DNA from: DASYRM01 sp036004405
GTDB taxonomy: Bacteria > Acidobacteriota > Vicinamibacteria > Vicinamibacterales > UBA2999
Assembly: GCA_036004405.1 (NCBI GenBank)
Contig: DASYRM010000077.1
Location: 19,868-83,867 of the forward strand
DNA length: 64,000 nucleotides
Direction: 5' to 3'
The first letter of the stretch is position 1, and each line of letters starts with the position of its first letter. Positions 34,934 through 43,016 of this stretch are shown here, one piece after another. The translations under genes and the position numbers were made by a program. The notes below the pieces were generated by a model. That model was not told where the DNA came from and did not search any database. It saw only the letters and a program-made list of their open reading frames with translations.

Positions 34934-35875
34934 ATGGCTCACTATCTCGTCACCGGGGGCGCTGGCTTCATCGGGTCCCATCTCGCCGAAGCCCTCGTCC
35001 GACGCGGCGAAACCGTTCGCGTCCTGGACAGCCTGGTGACGGGCAAGCGCCAGAACCTCGCGCATCTTCGGGAGGTGGAGTTCCTGCACGGCGACCTCGC
35101 GGACGCCGACGTGGCGCGCGACGCGGTGCGCGGCATCGACTTCGTGCTGCATCAGGCGGCGATTCCGTCGGTGCCGCGCTCGGTCGAGGATCCGGTGACC
35201 TCGAACCGCGCCAACATCGTGGCGTCGCTGAACCTGCTGGTGGCCGCGCGCGACGCCAAGGTGAAGCGCGTGGTCTACGCCGGGTCGTCCTCGGCATACG
35301 GCAACACGCCCACGCTGCCCAAGGTGGAGACGATGCCGACGGCGCCGCTCTCGCCGTACGCGCTCCAGAAGCTGGTGGCCGAGCAGTACTGCCAGATGTT
35401 CACCACGCTCTACGCCCTCGAGACGGTGACGACGCGCTACTTCAACGTGTTCGGGCCGCGACAGGATCCGTCGTCACCGTACTCGGGCGTGATCTCGCTC
35501 TTCATCAGCGCCTTGTGCGAAGGCCGCCAGCCGAAGATCTACGGCGACGGCGAGCACACGCGCGACTTCACCTTCGTCGCCAACGTCGTGGACGGCGTGC
35601 TCAAGGCGTGCCACGCGCCGAAGGCGAGCGGGGAAGTGATCAACGTGGCCACCGGCGGCCGCATCTCGCTGAACCACCTGTTCAGGACCGTGCGCGACCT
35701 CGTGGGCGCCACCGTCGAACCTATCTATGCGGATGCGCGCGCGGGCGACGTCAAGGACTCCCAGGCCGACATCTCCAAGGCCAAGGCACTGCTCGGCTAC
35801 ACGCCGACCGTGACGTTCGAAGACGGCCTCGAGCAGACGGTGGCGTGGTACCGCACCTCGATGACCACGGCCTGA
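34934..35875 (+). CDS. NAD-dependent nucleotide-sugar epimerase/dehydratase
   Basis: A 313-residue extended short-chain dehydrogenase. The NAD-binding VTGGAGFIGSHLAEAL, YAGSSSAYG (catalytic Ser region) and the YxxxK in SPYALQK are present, with RYFNVFGPRQDP typical of UDP-hexose/UDP-HexNAc 4-epimerases (WbpP/GalE-like). It probably makes a sugar nucleotide for surface polysaccharide. ATG at 34934 is chosen since the frame upstream runs through rnpB. The exact substrate is uncertain. Confidence 0.9.
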   Translation: MAHYLVTGGAGFIGSHLAEALVRRGETVRVLDSLVTGKRQNLAHLREVEFLHGDLADADVARDAVRGIDFVLHQAAIPSVPRSVEDPVTSNRANIVASLNLLVAARDAKVKRVVYAGSSSAYGNTPTLPKVETMPTAPLSPYALQKLVAEQYCQMFTTLYALETVTTRYFNVFGPRQDPSSPYSGVISLFISALCEGRQPKIYGDGEHTRDFTFVANVVDGVLKACHAPKASGEVINVATGGRISLNHLFRTVRDLVGATVEPIYADARAGDVKDSQADISKAKALLGYTPTVTFEDGLEQTVAWYRTSMTTA

Positions 35876-35904
35876 ACGGTCGCGGGGGCCGCCTTCAGGC
35901 GTAG

Positions 35905-35935
35905 GGGCCGCCTTTAGGCTGCCTTTAGGCGGCCC
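35905..35935. repeat. TTTA-loop palindrome GGGCCGCC..GGCGGCCC
   Basis: GGGCCGCC (35905-35912) pairs with GGCGGCCC (35928-35935). The TTTAGGC core is duplicated inside, and CGTAGG precedes it. It shares its arms exactly with 47883-47902 and its design with 61129-61148. Confidence 0.75.
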
Positions 35936-35975
35936 GTCTTGTGAACCTCGCTGACCCGGGTGCGTATTCCCGGGC

Positions 35976-36845
35976 ATGGCCCGTCTTCTCGCCGCGTTCC
36001 TGATGACCGCGGTTGTCACCGCGCCGGCAACCGCGCAGACCGATACCAGGCCGGCCTTTGCCGTAGCCACCGTCAAGAAGAACACGTCGGGGGACGCCGC
36101 GCAGACCATGCGGCTGCAGCCGGGCGGGCGCATCGTGGTCACCAACCAGCCGCTGCGGCGGCTGATCGTCTTCGCCTACGGACTCCAGCCGCAGCAGCTG
36201 ACGGGCGGACCCGCGTGGCTCGACACGGATCGCTTCGACATCGTGGCCCAGGCCGAGGGCAACCTGTCGCCCACGCCACCGGGCGGACCTCCGGGATCAG
36301 CGCAGCTGATGATGCAGCGCCTGCTGGCGGAGCGGTTCGGTCTGGTCGTCCACACCGAGTCGCGGGAGATGCCCGTGTACGCGCTCACGCTTGCGCGCGG
36401 TGATGGCCGCCTTGGCCCGCGCATCAAGCCGGCAACCGTCGACTGCCTTGCCCTCATGACCCAGGCCCCGGGGGGCGTGCCCGTCGCGGCGCCGCAACTG
36501 CCGGACGGACGCCCGGCCTGCGGGGCGAGGCGCGACGGCACCGGGCGCGTCATGGCCGGCGGTACCGACATGAAAATGCTTGCCACGCAGATGCTCACGG
36601 GGCAGGTCGATCGCCTGGTCGTCGATCGCACCGGCCTCACCGGCGCCTACGATTTCGATCTCGAGTACGCACTCGATACCGCTGGACGCGGTGGCGCTCC
36701 GTCGCCAGACTCGGCAACTGCAGTTACCGATCGCCCGTCCCTCTTCACTGCGCTCGAAGAACAGCTCGGTCTCAAGCTCCAGCCGCAGCGGGCGCCAGTT
36801 GATGTGCTCGTTATCGATCGAATCACACCGCCCACTGAGAACTGA
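35976..36845 (+). CDS. TIGR03435-like secreted protein
   Basis: A 289-residue exported protein (signal ending near ATAQ). The layout fits TIGR03435, a family expanded in Acidobacteria: FAVATVKKNTSG near the start, QPGGRIVVTNQPLRRLIVFAYG, WLDTDRFDIVAQAE, QRLLAERFGLVVHTESREMP, and the end VDVLVIDRITPPTEN. Function is unknown, although some members are predicted surface or signalling proteins. This gene is one of the best taxonomic markers here. It stands alone between palindromic spacers. Confidence 0.85.
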   Translation: MARLLAAFLMTAVVTAPATAQTDTRPAFAVATVKKNTSGDAAQTMRLQPGGRIVVTNQPLRRLIVFAYGLQPQQLTGGPAWLDTDRFDIVAQAEGNLSPTPPGGPPGSAQLMMQRLLAERFGLVVHTESREMPVYALTLARGDGRLGPRIKPATVDCLALMTQAPGGVPVAAPQLPDGRPACGARRDGTGRVMAGGTDMKMLATQMLTGQVDRLVVDRTGLTGAYDFDLEYALDTAGRGGAPSPDSATAVTDRPSLFTALEEQLGLKLQPQRAPVDVLVIDRITPPTEN

Positions 36846-37188
36846 TCACGGGGGGCGTGCGCAACCGTAGTTGACGGTCGCGCCAGCTGCCGCCCGACCT
36901 GCGCGGCGGCTCCGCGAGAAGCCGCACCAGCACCACACCTTACGGCGACAGCGCCGCCGCCTCCCGGCCGGCGTCCGCATTGCTCCGTCTCGACGCGTCC
37001 CGGCGGGCGGCGCGTCAACAACGTGCACCCGGCCCGTTGCCTCGCCAACCGCGCGCCGGGACGCTCGAACCAGGGCGTTGAGGGCGCGATGTGGCAGGAC
37101 GACGCGCACGGCAGATATCAATCAGCACCGCACTATCCCGGCGGCCTCTCCGGAGCCGCGCCTGCCACGTGCGGACAGGAGAAGAACC
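36846..37188. other. 343-bp gene-free spacer
   Basis: No convincing ORF or RNA gene. It contains a perfect 11-bp inverted repeat (GCGTCCCGGCG at 36995-37005, reverse complement at 37054-37064), a GCGGCT/AGCCGC hairpin, and, at its end, an AGGAG ribosome-binding site for comEA. Frames through it are GC-rich shadows. Confidence 0.6.
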
Positions 37189-37506
37189 ATGAGTCGAGTA
37201 CTGGTGGCGGCGCTGGTAATCACGCTGGGCGTGGCGGCGCAGACGCAGGGAGCCCAGGACACACCGCGTTCCGCGACAGCAGCCGCGAGCACGCCTCTCA
37301 ACCTGAATTCCGCCTCGGTGGCGCAGCTCGAGGCCCTGCCCGGCATCGGCCGCGCCACGGCGGAGCGGATCGTCGAGTACCGACAGAAGAACGGCGGTTT
37401 CAAGAAGGCGGAGGACCTGATGAACGTGCGCGGCATCGGCGAGAAGAACTTCCTCAAGCTGAAGCCGCTCGTCACGGTGGCCGGCGCGCGAACGGCGGCG
37501 CCGTAG
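37189..37506 (+). CDS. comEA: ComEA-like helix-hairpin-helix DNA-binding protein
   Basis: A 105-residue protein with an N-terminal signal/anchor, then LNLNSASVAQLEALPGIG, followed by RATAERIVEYRQKNGGF and the second hairpin VRGIGEKNFLKLKPLV. This is the ComEA HhH module, which binds incoming double-stranded DNA in the periplasm during transformation. An AGGAG site 5 bp before the ATG supports the start. A pseudopilin frame follows 27 bp downstream. No ComEC is seen in this window. Confidence 0.9.
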   Translation: MSRVLVAALVITLGVAAQTQGAQDTPRSATAAASTPLNLNSASVAQLEALPGIGRATAERIVEYRQKNGGFKKAEDLMNVRGIGEKNFLKLKPLVTVAGARTAAP

Positions 37507-37533
37507 CGACGGGGCGCCCGGGCCGCGGGCCGG

Positions 37534-38108
37534 ATGGTGAAGCGGGGTCAAGCCGATTTGCCAGTCGCGGCCCGCGGCCCGCTCGGGGGCCGGCCGGCTA
37601 CACACTCATCGAAGCGCTGTTCGTCTGTGCCGTCGTGTGTGTGGTGACCGCGATCGCGGTGCCGGTGTCGCTCGCGGGCGTGAACCGGGCGCGCGGCTGG
37701 GCGGGCGCGCGTTTCGTGGCAGCCCGGCTGGTCCGAGCCCGGGCGCAGGCCGTAGGACGCGGCGCGGCGGTCGCACTGCGCTTCGGCGGCGACGGCGAAC
37801 ACACGACGCTGACCGCGTTCGTCGATGCCAACCGCAACGGCGTCCTGACCCGCGACATCGATGCCGGTACGGACCCGGCGCTCGACGATCCCGTGCCGCT
37901 CTCGTCGCTCTTTCCGGGCGTGGCGATTGCCGCCGACGGTGAGGTACGGCTCTTCTCGTTCTCGCCGGACGGCACGGCCACCACGGGCAGCGTCTACCTG
38001 CAGAGCCGCGACGGCAGCCGCTTCGCCGTGCGCGTGCTCGGCGCCACGGCGCGGGTGCGAATCGAACGCTACGTCATCGCACGCGACGCCTGGGTGGAGG
38101 TGTTCTGA
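37534..38108 (+). CDS. GspH/FimT-like type IV pseudopilin, possible frameshift near start
   Basis: The prepilin motif GYTLIEALFVCAVVCVVTAI (Gly before Tyr, Glu at +5, then the hydrophobic helix) and the GspH-like C-terminus are clear in the frame that ends at 38108. That frame has no ATG, GTG or TTG between 37089 and the hydrophobic helix. The nearest start, ATG 37534 (MVKRGQADLP), is in another frame and would join it by a one-base insertion, e.g. in the GGGGG run near 37587. Either a sequence error, a real frameshift or a non-standard start. Minor pseudopilins prime pilus assembly or DNA uptake. Confidence 0.6.
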
Positions 38109-38512
38109 TGGCCGTCGAACGGCGAGTCGCAACGCGGCGCGTGCCGGCGCCGGACGAAACGCTGGCGCACCTGCGTCTGCGGACGGGACGAGAGCTCGCG
38201 GTGGTGGACATCGGCGATGCCGGGGCGCTCGTTGAAGGCACGGCGCGTCTGCTGCCCGGCACGCACGTTGAAGTGCATGTCGTCACGCGAGAAGGCCGAA
38301 CCCTGGTGCGAAGCCGCGTCACGCGCGCGTCGGTCTTCGCGGTGGCCGCAGACAACCTGCAATACCGGGCGGCTCTGGCCTTCGACGCGCGCGTGAACAC
38401 GGCACCAAGTTGGGTAGTCACTACCCGCACAGCGCCTTCAAGCGTGTTGACGGGCAGTTGCTACCCGAATCAGGACAACCCAGGCAGCACTACGGGGGAG
38501 GGGGCATGCTGA
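38108..38512 (+). CDS. PilZ-like domain protein
   Basis: A 134-residue protein. The central part (LRTGRELAVVDIGDAGALVE, VTREGRTLVRSRVTRASVFA, YRAALAFDARV) has the beta-barrel pattern of PilZ c-di-GMP receptors. The N-terminal RxxxR is not obvious, so nucleotide binding is uncertain. The C-terminal 35 residues look disordered. ATG overlaps the pseudopilin stop by one base. It is followed by a sigma-54 activator, suggesting pilus regulation. Confidence 0.6.
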   Translation: MAVERRVATRRVPAPDETLAHLRLRTGRELAVVDIGDAGALVEGTARLLPGTHVEVHVVTREGRTLVRSRVTRASVFAVAADNLQYRAALAFDARVNTAPSWVVTTRTAPSSVLTGSCYPNQDNPGSTTGEGAC

Positions 38513-39939
38513 TGTCCGACGAGCGCGAGATCCTGGCCCCATATGGCGGCGCGCCAGGCCAGGCCACGTCCGCCGCCGATCTCCGGCGGATCCTGACAGC
38601 CCTCGGTGCCGGCATTCGTCACGGCGCCGACAGGGACCTGTCGTCGATCTTCGAGCACGAGCTCAGGCAGCTGCTCGCCATCCGCGGCGTGCGCCTGCGC
38701 GAAGTGCCGGCGCGCTATCAGGCGCGCCTGGTCACGCCGACGCGCACCGCCGGCTCGATCGTTCTCGACGTGCCCACCAGCGACCCGCGCGTGCAGGCCG
38801 TCCTCGAAGCCTCCACGGATCCGGCCCGCTCGCTCAACGAAGGCGACCTCGACCTGCTGGACGCCGCGGCCCAGCTCGGTGGGCTCGTGCTCGAAGCGGG
38901 CCGGGTGAAGCCGCTGTCGGCGCAGCAGCTGCGTGACGGCGCCGCGCCGCTCATCGGGTCGAGCCCTGGCATGGAGGCGCTGCGGCTGCGCCTCGAGCGC
39001 GTGGCGACCACCGACTTCACCGTGCTCATCGAAGGCGAAAGCGGCACCGGCAAGGAGCTCGTCGCCCGGCAGATCCACGAGCTGAGCCGACGACGGCGCG
39101 GCCCCTTCGTCGCGGTCAACTGCGCGGCGGTGGTCGAGACGCTGCTCGAGGCCGAGCTGTTCGGGATCGAGGACCGCACGGCCACCGGCGTGCGCGGCCG
39201 GCGCGGCAAGTTCGAGCATTCGGACATGGGCACGTTGTTCCTGGACGAGGTGTCGGACCTGTCGCTCTCCGCGCAGGCAAAGCTGCTGCGCGCCGTGCAG
39301 GACCTGTCGGTGGAGCGCGTCGGCGGCACCGGCAGCAAGCGCGTCAACACGCGCATCGTCGCCGCCACCAACCGGCCCCTCTCGGGGATGGTGGAGAAGG
39401 GGCTGTTCCGGGCCGACCTGTACTACCGGTTGAGCGGCGTCGAGATCCACGTGCCGCCGCTGCGCGAGCGGCGCGACGACGTCTCCGAGCTCGCCCGCTA
39501 CTTTCTGGCGCGCCACGGGCACATGCGCGAGCTCTCGCTGTCCGACGGCGCGCTCGACGCGCTGCGGCTGCACCGCTGGCCAGGAAACGTCCGCGAGCTC
39601 GAACGGGTCATCGAACGGGCGGTGGCGCTGGCGGAGTCGGACCACATCGAGCTCGACGACCTGCCGCCGCAGGTGCGGGGCGAATACGCCGAAGTGCTCG
39701 CCCCCTCGCTCGTCCGAACCGAGACGATGCGTGCGTGGGGCAGCCGCTACGCGCGGCTGGTGTTCGAGCGGTGCGGGCGCAACAAACGCCAGGCCTGCCG
39801 CCTGCTCGACATCAGCTACCACACGCTGCAAGCCTATCTGCGCTTTGCGTCGCGCGACGGGCAGGGGTCGGCCAAGCAGGTGCCGGCGTGGGCGCGGCTG
39901 CCGGGCGACGATACGGTCCACGGCGGCCCCAAGGACTAG
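38506..39939 (+). CDS. Sigma-54-dependent activator with GAF-like N-terminus
   Basis: About 477 residues. The N-terminal 150 residues resemble a GAF sensory domain; no receiver is present. The AAA+ domain has GESGTGKELVA, ELFGIEDRTATGVRGR (the sigma-54 contact loop, normally GAFTGA, is replaced by a TATGVRG sequence), LFLDEVSD and PPLRERRDDV. A C-terminal HTH (KRQACRLLDISYHTLQAYL) ends it. ATG at 38506 follows a GGAG 5 bp upstream; ATG 38512 would overlap the previous stop by one base. Likely activates nearby pilus or ABC genes, but targets are not visible. Confidence 0.9.
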   Translation: MLMSDEREILAPYGGAPGQATSAADLRRILTALGAGIRHGADRDLSSIFEHELRQLLAIRGVRLREVPARYQARLVTPTRTAGSIVLDVPTSDPRVQAVLEASTDPARSLNEGDLDLLDAAAQLGGLVLEAGRVKPLSAQQLRDGAAPLIGSSPGMEALRLRLERVATTDFTVLIEGESGTGKELVARQIHELSRRRRGPFVAVNCAAVVETLLEAELFGIEDRTATGVRGRRGKFEHSDMGTLFLDEVSDLSLSAQAKLLRAVQDLSVERVGGTGSKRVNTRIVAATNRPLSGMVEKGLFRADLYYRLSGVEIHVPPLRERRDDVSELARYFLARHGHMRELSLSDGALDALRLHRWPGNVRELERVIERAVALAESDHIELDDLPPQVRGEYAEVLAPSLVRTETMRAWGSRYARLVFERCGRNKRQACRLLDISYHTLQAYLRFASRDGQGSAKQVPAWARLPGDDTVHGGPKD

Positions 39940-39941
39940 CG

Positions 39942-40643
39942 GTGGCCACGGCGCTGTTCCTGGTGGCGTTCTTCCGCGCCGCGCCGCCCGTGACGCGCCC
40001 GATCGCGCTCTGCCTGTGGGCCGTCGCGGGGCTGGGAGGCGTCGCCATGGCGGCGGGGCTCGCGAGCGGCGCGACGGTGTTGACACCGCTCCTGGTGCTG
40101 CACATCTTCGCCGCCTCGTCCGGGTTCGGGCTGGCCGCGCGGCGCGGCCACTACGATCTCGTGTTGACGCGCGGCGTCAGCGTGACCGGTCTCATGATCG
40201 CGCACTGGCTGGCATCGATCGCCCCTGGCCTTGCGGCGTGGCTGGCCGTGGCCGGGGTGGAGCGGCTGGCGTCGCAGACGCAGCCAACGGCGATGTCCTC
40301 GGGAAGCGTGATCGCGTTTCTTCTCGCCTCGAGCCTGCCGTGGGCGCTCACCACACCGTTCCCGCGGTTCGCGGCCGCCATCGGCTGGCTCGTGCTGCTC
40401 GTCACCTCGCTCGCTCTCGTGCCCTCGGGCCAGCTGCACCTCCTCGAGGCGCTGCACGCCCCACACCCGAGTGCCCTCGGCGCCCTGGCCGTCGTGGCCT
40501 ACCCGATGGGACTGCTCGGAGTGGATGCGTTGCAGCTGCCAGCCGGCACGATCAGCCCCGCCATGGCGTGTGCTCTCATGGCCATGCTGGGCGCGCTGGC
40601 CTGGCACGGCCGAACCGAAGTGCCGCTGGAGACCGCGGCGTGA
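39942..40643 (+). CDS. Multi-pass membrane protein, ABC permease-like
   Basis: A 233-residue protein with about six or seven hydrophobic helices (ALCLWAVAGLGGVAMAAGLA, VLTPLLVLHIFAASSGFGLA, GWLVLLVTSLALV). It lies 2 bp after the sigma-54 activator and overlaps the next gene (an ABC ATPase) by 4 bp, so it is probably the permease partner. I do not recognise a family. GTG 39942 is used as start; it is the closest to the ribosome-binding region. Confidence 0.6.
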   Translation: MATALFLVAFFRAAPPVTRPIALCLWAVAGLGGVAMAAGLASGATVLTPLLVLHIFAASSGFGLAARRGHYDLVLTRGVSVTGLMIAHWLASIAPGLAAWLAVAGVERLASQTQPTAMSSGSVIAFLLASSLPWALTTPFPRFAAAIGWLVLLVTSLALVPSGQLHLLEALHAPHPSALGALAVVAYPMGLLGVDALQLPAGTISPAMACALMAMLGALAWHGRTEVPLETAA

Positions 40644-41362
40644 TCGACCTCGTCCTCTCGGTCCGGCAGCTGTCCGCGCAGCGGTCTCGTCGCCTCGTGG
40701 CCCAGTCGGTGTCGTTCGATCTGCGCGCGGGGCAGGCGCTGGGCGTGGTGGGCGCCAACGGCTCTGGAAAGACCACGCTGCTGCGGACACTCGTCGGGTT
40801 CGTGTCGCCCGCGAGCGGCGAGGTCCGCATCGACGGCCGGCTGCCGCCGGCAGCGCTCCGCGCGGCGCCCACGGCGTACTTCGCGGGCGAAGCCACCATG
40901 CCAGGCTTCGTGCGCGCCTCGGCCTGGGGCAGTCTCGGCGCCGGCGAAGTGGTGATGAGCGACCGGCGGCGGATCCGCGCGCTCTCTCGCAGCACGCGCC
41001 AGCTGCTGGGTCTGCGAACCGCGCTCGGACGCCATCCGCTCCGGCTCATCGTGCTCGACGAGCCGTGGGAGGGGCTCGACCCCGATGCCACGCGCTGGCT
41101 CAGCGCCACCCTCGAGGCCAAGCGCGACCGCGGCGCCGCCGTCGTGCTGTCGTCGCATCGGCTGCACGACCTCGCCGGCGTGTGCGACAAGTACCTGTTC
41201 CTCACCGGCGCAGTACCGGCGCTCGTACGCGCGCATGAGATCGCTCGATCGGGGCTGGTGAGCGCCGAGCAGTTGATCGACGCCTTCGACCGCGCGCGGG
41301 ATCACGCCACCGCGGCGATTGCCCTCACCGACGGGCGGCCCGTGGCCACTCCGGACGAGTAG
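40640..41362 (+). CDS. ABC transporter ATPase with degenerate signature motif
   Basis: A 240-residue ABC ATPase. Walker A (VGANGSGKTT), Walker B (LIVLDEPWEGLDP) and the H-loop (SSHRLHDL) are intact. The ABC signature that should read LSGGQ is RALSRSTRQLLGL, without GG. Such losses occur in reduced or specialised ABC-2 systems. GTG start overlaps the membrane-protein stop. The last 30 residues are variable. Substrate unknown; the neighbouring pilus/competence genes hint at an envelope role. Confidence 0.8.
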   Translation: MIDLVLSVRQLSAQRSRRLVAQSVSFDLRAGQALGVVGANGSGKTTLLRTLVGFVSPASGEVRIDGRLPPAALRAAPTAYFAGEATMPGFVRASAWGSLGAGEVVMSDRRRIRALSRSTRQLLGLRTALGRHPLRLIVLDEPWEGLDPDATRWLSATLEAKRDRGAAVVLSSHRLHDLAGVCDKYLFLTGAVPALVRAHEIARSGLVSAEQLIDAFDRARDHATAAIALTDGRPVATPDE

Positions 41363-41469
41363 CGCACCCGGCGTCAGCCATATCGCGCGTGCACTCGTGT
41401 ACGGAAACACGGTATCGCGCGCGCCTTGCCACCGGCTCGGGCACATAGTACCGTCGAGGGCGGTTCTGC

Positions 41470-42618
41470 ATGTCCGACGCGTCCGGCACCGCCAAAAAGC
41501 CCGCGGCCCTCAAGCCCACACCGCTGCACGCCCGTCACCTCGCTTCCGGCGCCCGGATGGTGCCGTACGCCGGGTGGGACATGCCGGTCGAGTACTCGGG
41601 CATCACCGCCGAGCACCTCGCCGTCCGATCGCGCGCGGGCGTGTTCGACGTCAGCCACATGGGCGAGATCGAGATCGCCGGCAAGGACGCGCTCAAGACG
41701 GTGCAGCACCTGACGAGCAACGACGCCAGCCGCCTCAAGATGGGGCAGGCGCAGTACTCGGCGCTGCTGACGCCCGAGGGCACCTTCGTGGACGACATCC
41801 TCGTCTACCGGCTGGGGCCCAACCACTTCATGCTGGTGATCAACGCCGCCAACACCGCCAAGGCGTTCGACTGGATCACGACGCAGGCCAAGATCGTCGG
41901 CGAGGCGGCGGTGGTGGATTCGAGCCCGCGGTATGCGTTGATCGCCGTGCAGGGACCGGCGGCGCTCGATACCGTCCAGCCGCTGACCGGCGCGGATCTC
42001 GGCTCGGTACGCCCGTACTGGTTCACCTACGGAGAAGTGGCACAGGCGCGCGCCCTCATCTCGCGCACCGGTTACACCGGCGAGGACGGCTTCGAGATCT
42101 TCGTCCCGCCCAACACGGCCGAACGTGTCTGGCAGGCGCTGCTGCAGACAGGGCAGGCGGCCGGCGTGGTGCCCTGCGGTCTTGGAGCACGCGATACGCT
42201 GCGCCTCGAAGCCGCGATGCGCCTCTACGGCCAGGACATCGACGAGACCACGACGCCCGTCGAGGCCGGCCTGGCCGGCATCGTCGGCTGGAACAAACCC
42301 GATTTCGTCGGCGCCGAGCGGCTGCGCGCGCAGAGGGCAGCGGGACCCGAGCGGCGGTTGGTGGGCCTCGAGATGAGCGACCGCGGAATCGCCCGGCACG
42401 GCTATGCCGTGCTCAAGGACGGTGCGCCCGTGGGCACGGTGACGAGCGGGACCCAGACGCCCTTTCTCAAGAAGGCGATCGCGATGGCCTACGTGCCGGC
42501 GGCGCTCGCCACCACCGGCGCACACGTGGAAGTGGACGTGCGCGGCCGCGCCACCGCGGCCACGGTGGTGCCACTACCGTTCTACAAGCGGCCGAGAGGC
42601 ATAGTTGCGGGTCTGTAG
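41470..42618 (+). CDS. gcvT: Glycine cleavage T-protein (aminomethyltransferase)
   Basis: A 382-residue tetrahydrofolate-dependent enzyme. It has MVPYAGWDMPVEY, the folate site, LISRTGYTGEDGFEI and LGARDTLRLEAAM, matching GcvT. It takes the aminomethyl group from lipoyl-GcvH and produces methylene-THF and ammonia. gcvH and gcvP follow, so the whole glycine cleavage operon is here except the shared L-protein. The 107-bp spacer before it shows no glycine riboswitch. Confidence 0.97.
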   Translation: MSDASGTAKKPAALKPTPLHARHLASGARMVPYAGWDMPVEYSGITAEHLAVRSRAGVFDVSHMGEIEIAGKDALKTVQHLTSNDASRLKMGQAQYSALLTPEGTFVDDILVYRLGPNHFMLVINAANTAKAFDWITTQAKIVGEAAVVDSSPRYALIAVQGPAALDTVQPLTGADLGSVRPYWFTYGEVAQARALISRTGYTGEDGFEIFVPPNTAERVWQALLQTGQAAGVVPCGLGARDTLRLEAAMRLYGQDIDETTTPVEAGLAGIVGWNKPDFVGAERLRAQRAAGPERRLVGLEMSDRGIARHGYAVLKDGAPVGTVTSGTQTPFLKKAIAMAYVPAALATTGAHVEVDVRGRATAATVVPLPFYKRPRGIVAGL

Positions 42619-42637
42619 ATCCGCCTGACGTGAGGGC

Positions 42638-43009
42638 ATGGCATATCCAAGCGACCGCAAGTACACGAAGGACCACGAGTGGGTGCGCCTGTCCGGCGAC
42701 ACCGCCGAGGTGGGCATCACCGACTACGCGCAGCAGCAGCTGGGCGACGTGGTGTTCGTCGATCTCCCGGCGGTGGGCAGCGGCGTGACCGCCGGGGCCG
42801 CGTTCGGCACCATCGAGTCGGTGAAGGCGGTCTCGGAGCTCTTCGCGCCGGTCACCGGCGAGATCGTCGCCGTCAACGAGCGGCTGGCGCAGGCGCCCGA
42901 AGAAGTGAACACGCGGCCGCACGACACCTGGATGGTGAAGATTCACCTCACCGGGGCCGCGCCCGACGGTCTTCTCGACAGCGCCCAGTACGAAGCGCTC
43001 CTGACCTAA
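42638..43009 (+). CDS. gcvH: Glycine cleavage H-protein
   Basis: A 123-residue lipoyl carrier. The lipoylation Lys is in GTIESVKAVSELFAP and the characteristic YTKDHEWVRL opening and GDVVFVDLP are present. It shuttles the aminomethyl group between P- and T-proteins. Length and spacing are normal: 19 bp after gcvT and 7 bp before gcvP. Confidence 0.98.
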   Translation: MAYPSDRKYTKDHEWVRLSGDTAEVGITDYAQQQLGDVVFVDLPAVGSGVTAGAAFGTIESVKAVSELFAPVTGEIVAVNERLAQAPEEVNTRPHDTWMVKIHLTGAAPDGLLDSAQYEALLT

Positions 43010-43016
43010 CCTGCTC

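Noticed and set aside
34244..35152. Open frames on the minus strand across rnpB and the epimerase
   Set aside because: They cross a clear RNase P RNA and a conserved epimerase, and their composition is not protein-like.
36846..37188. Possible small RNA or gene in the comEA upstream spacer
   Set aside because: Only inverted repeats; no promoter-terminator pair or conserved frame could be supported.
41363..41469. Glycine riboswitch before gcvT
   Set aside because: No glycine aptamer-like structure or consensus was recognised in this 107-bp spacer.
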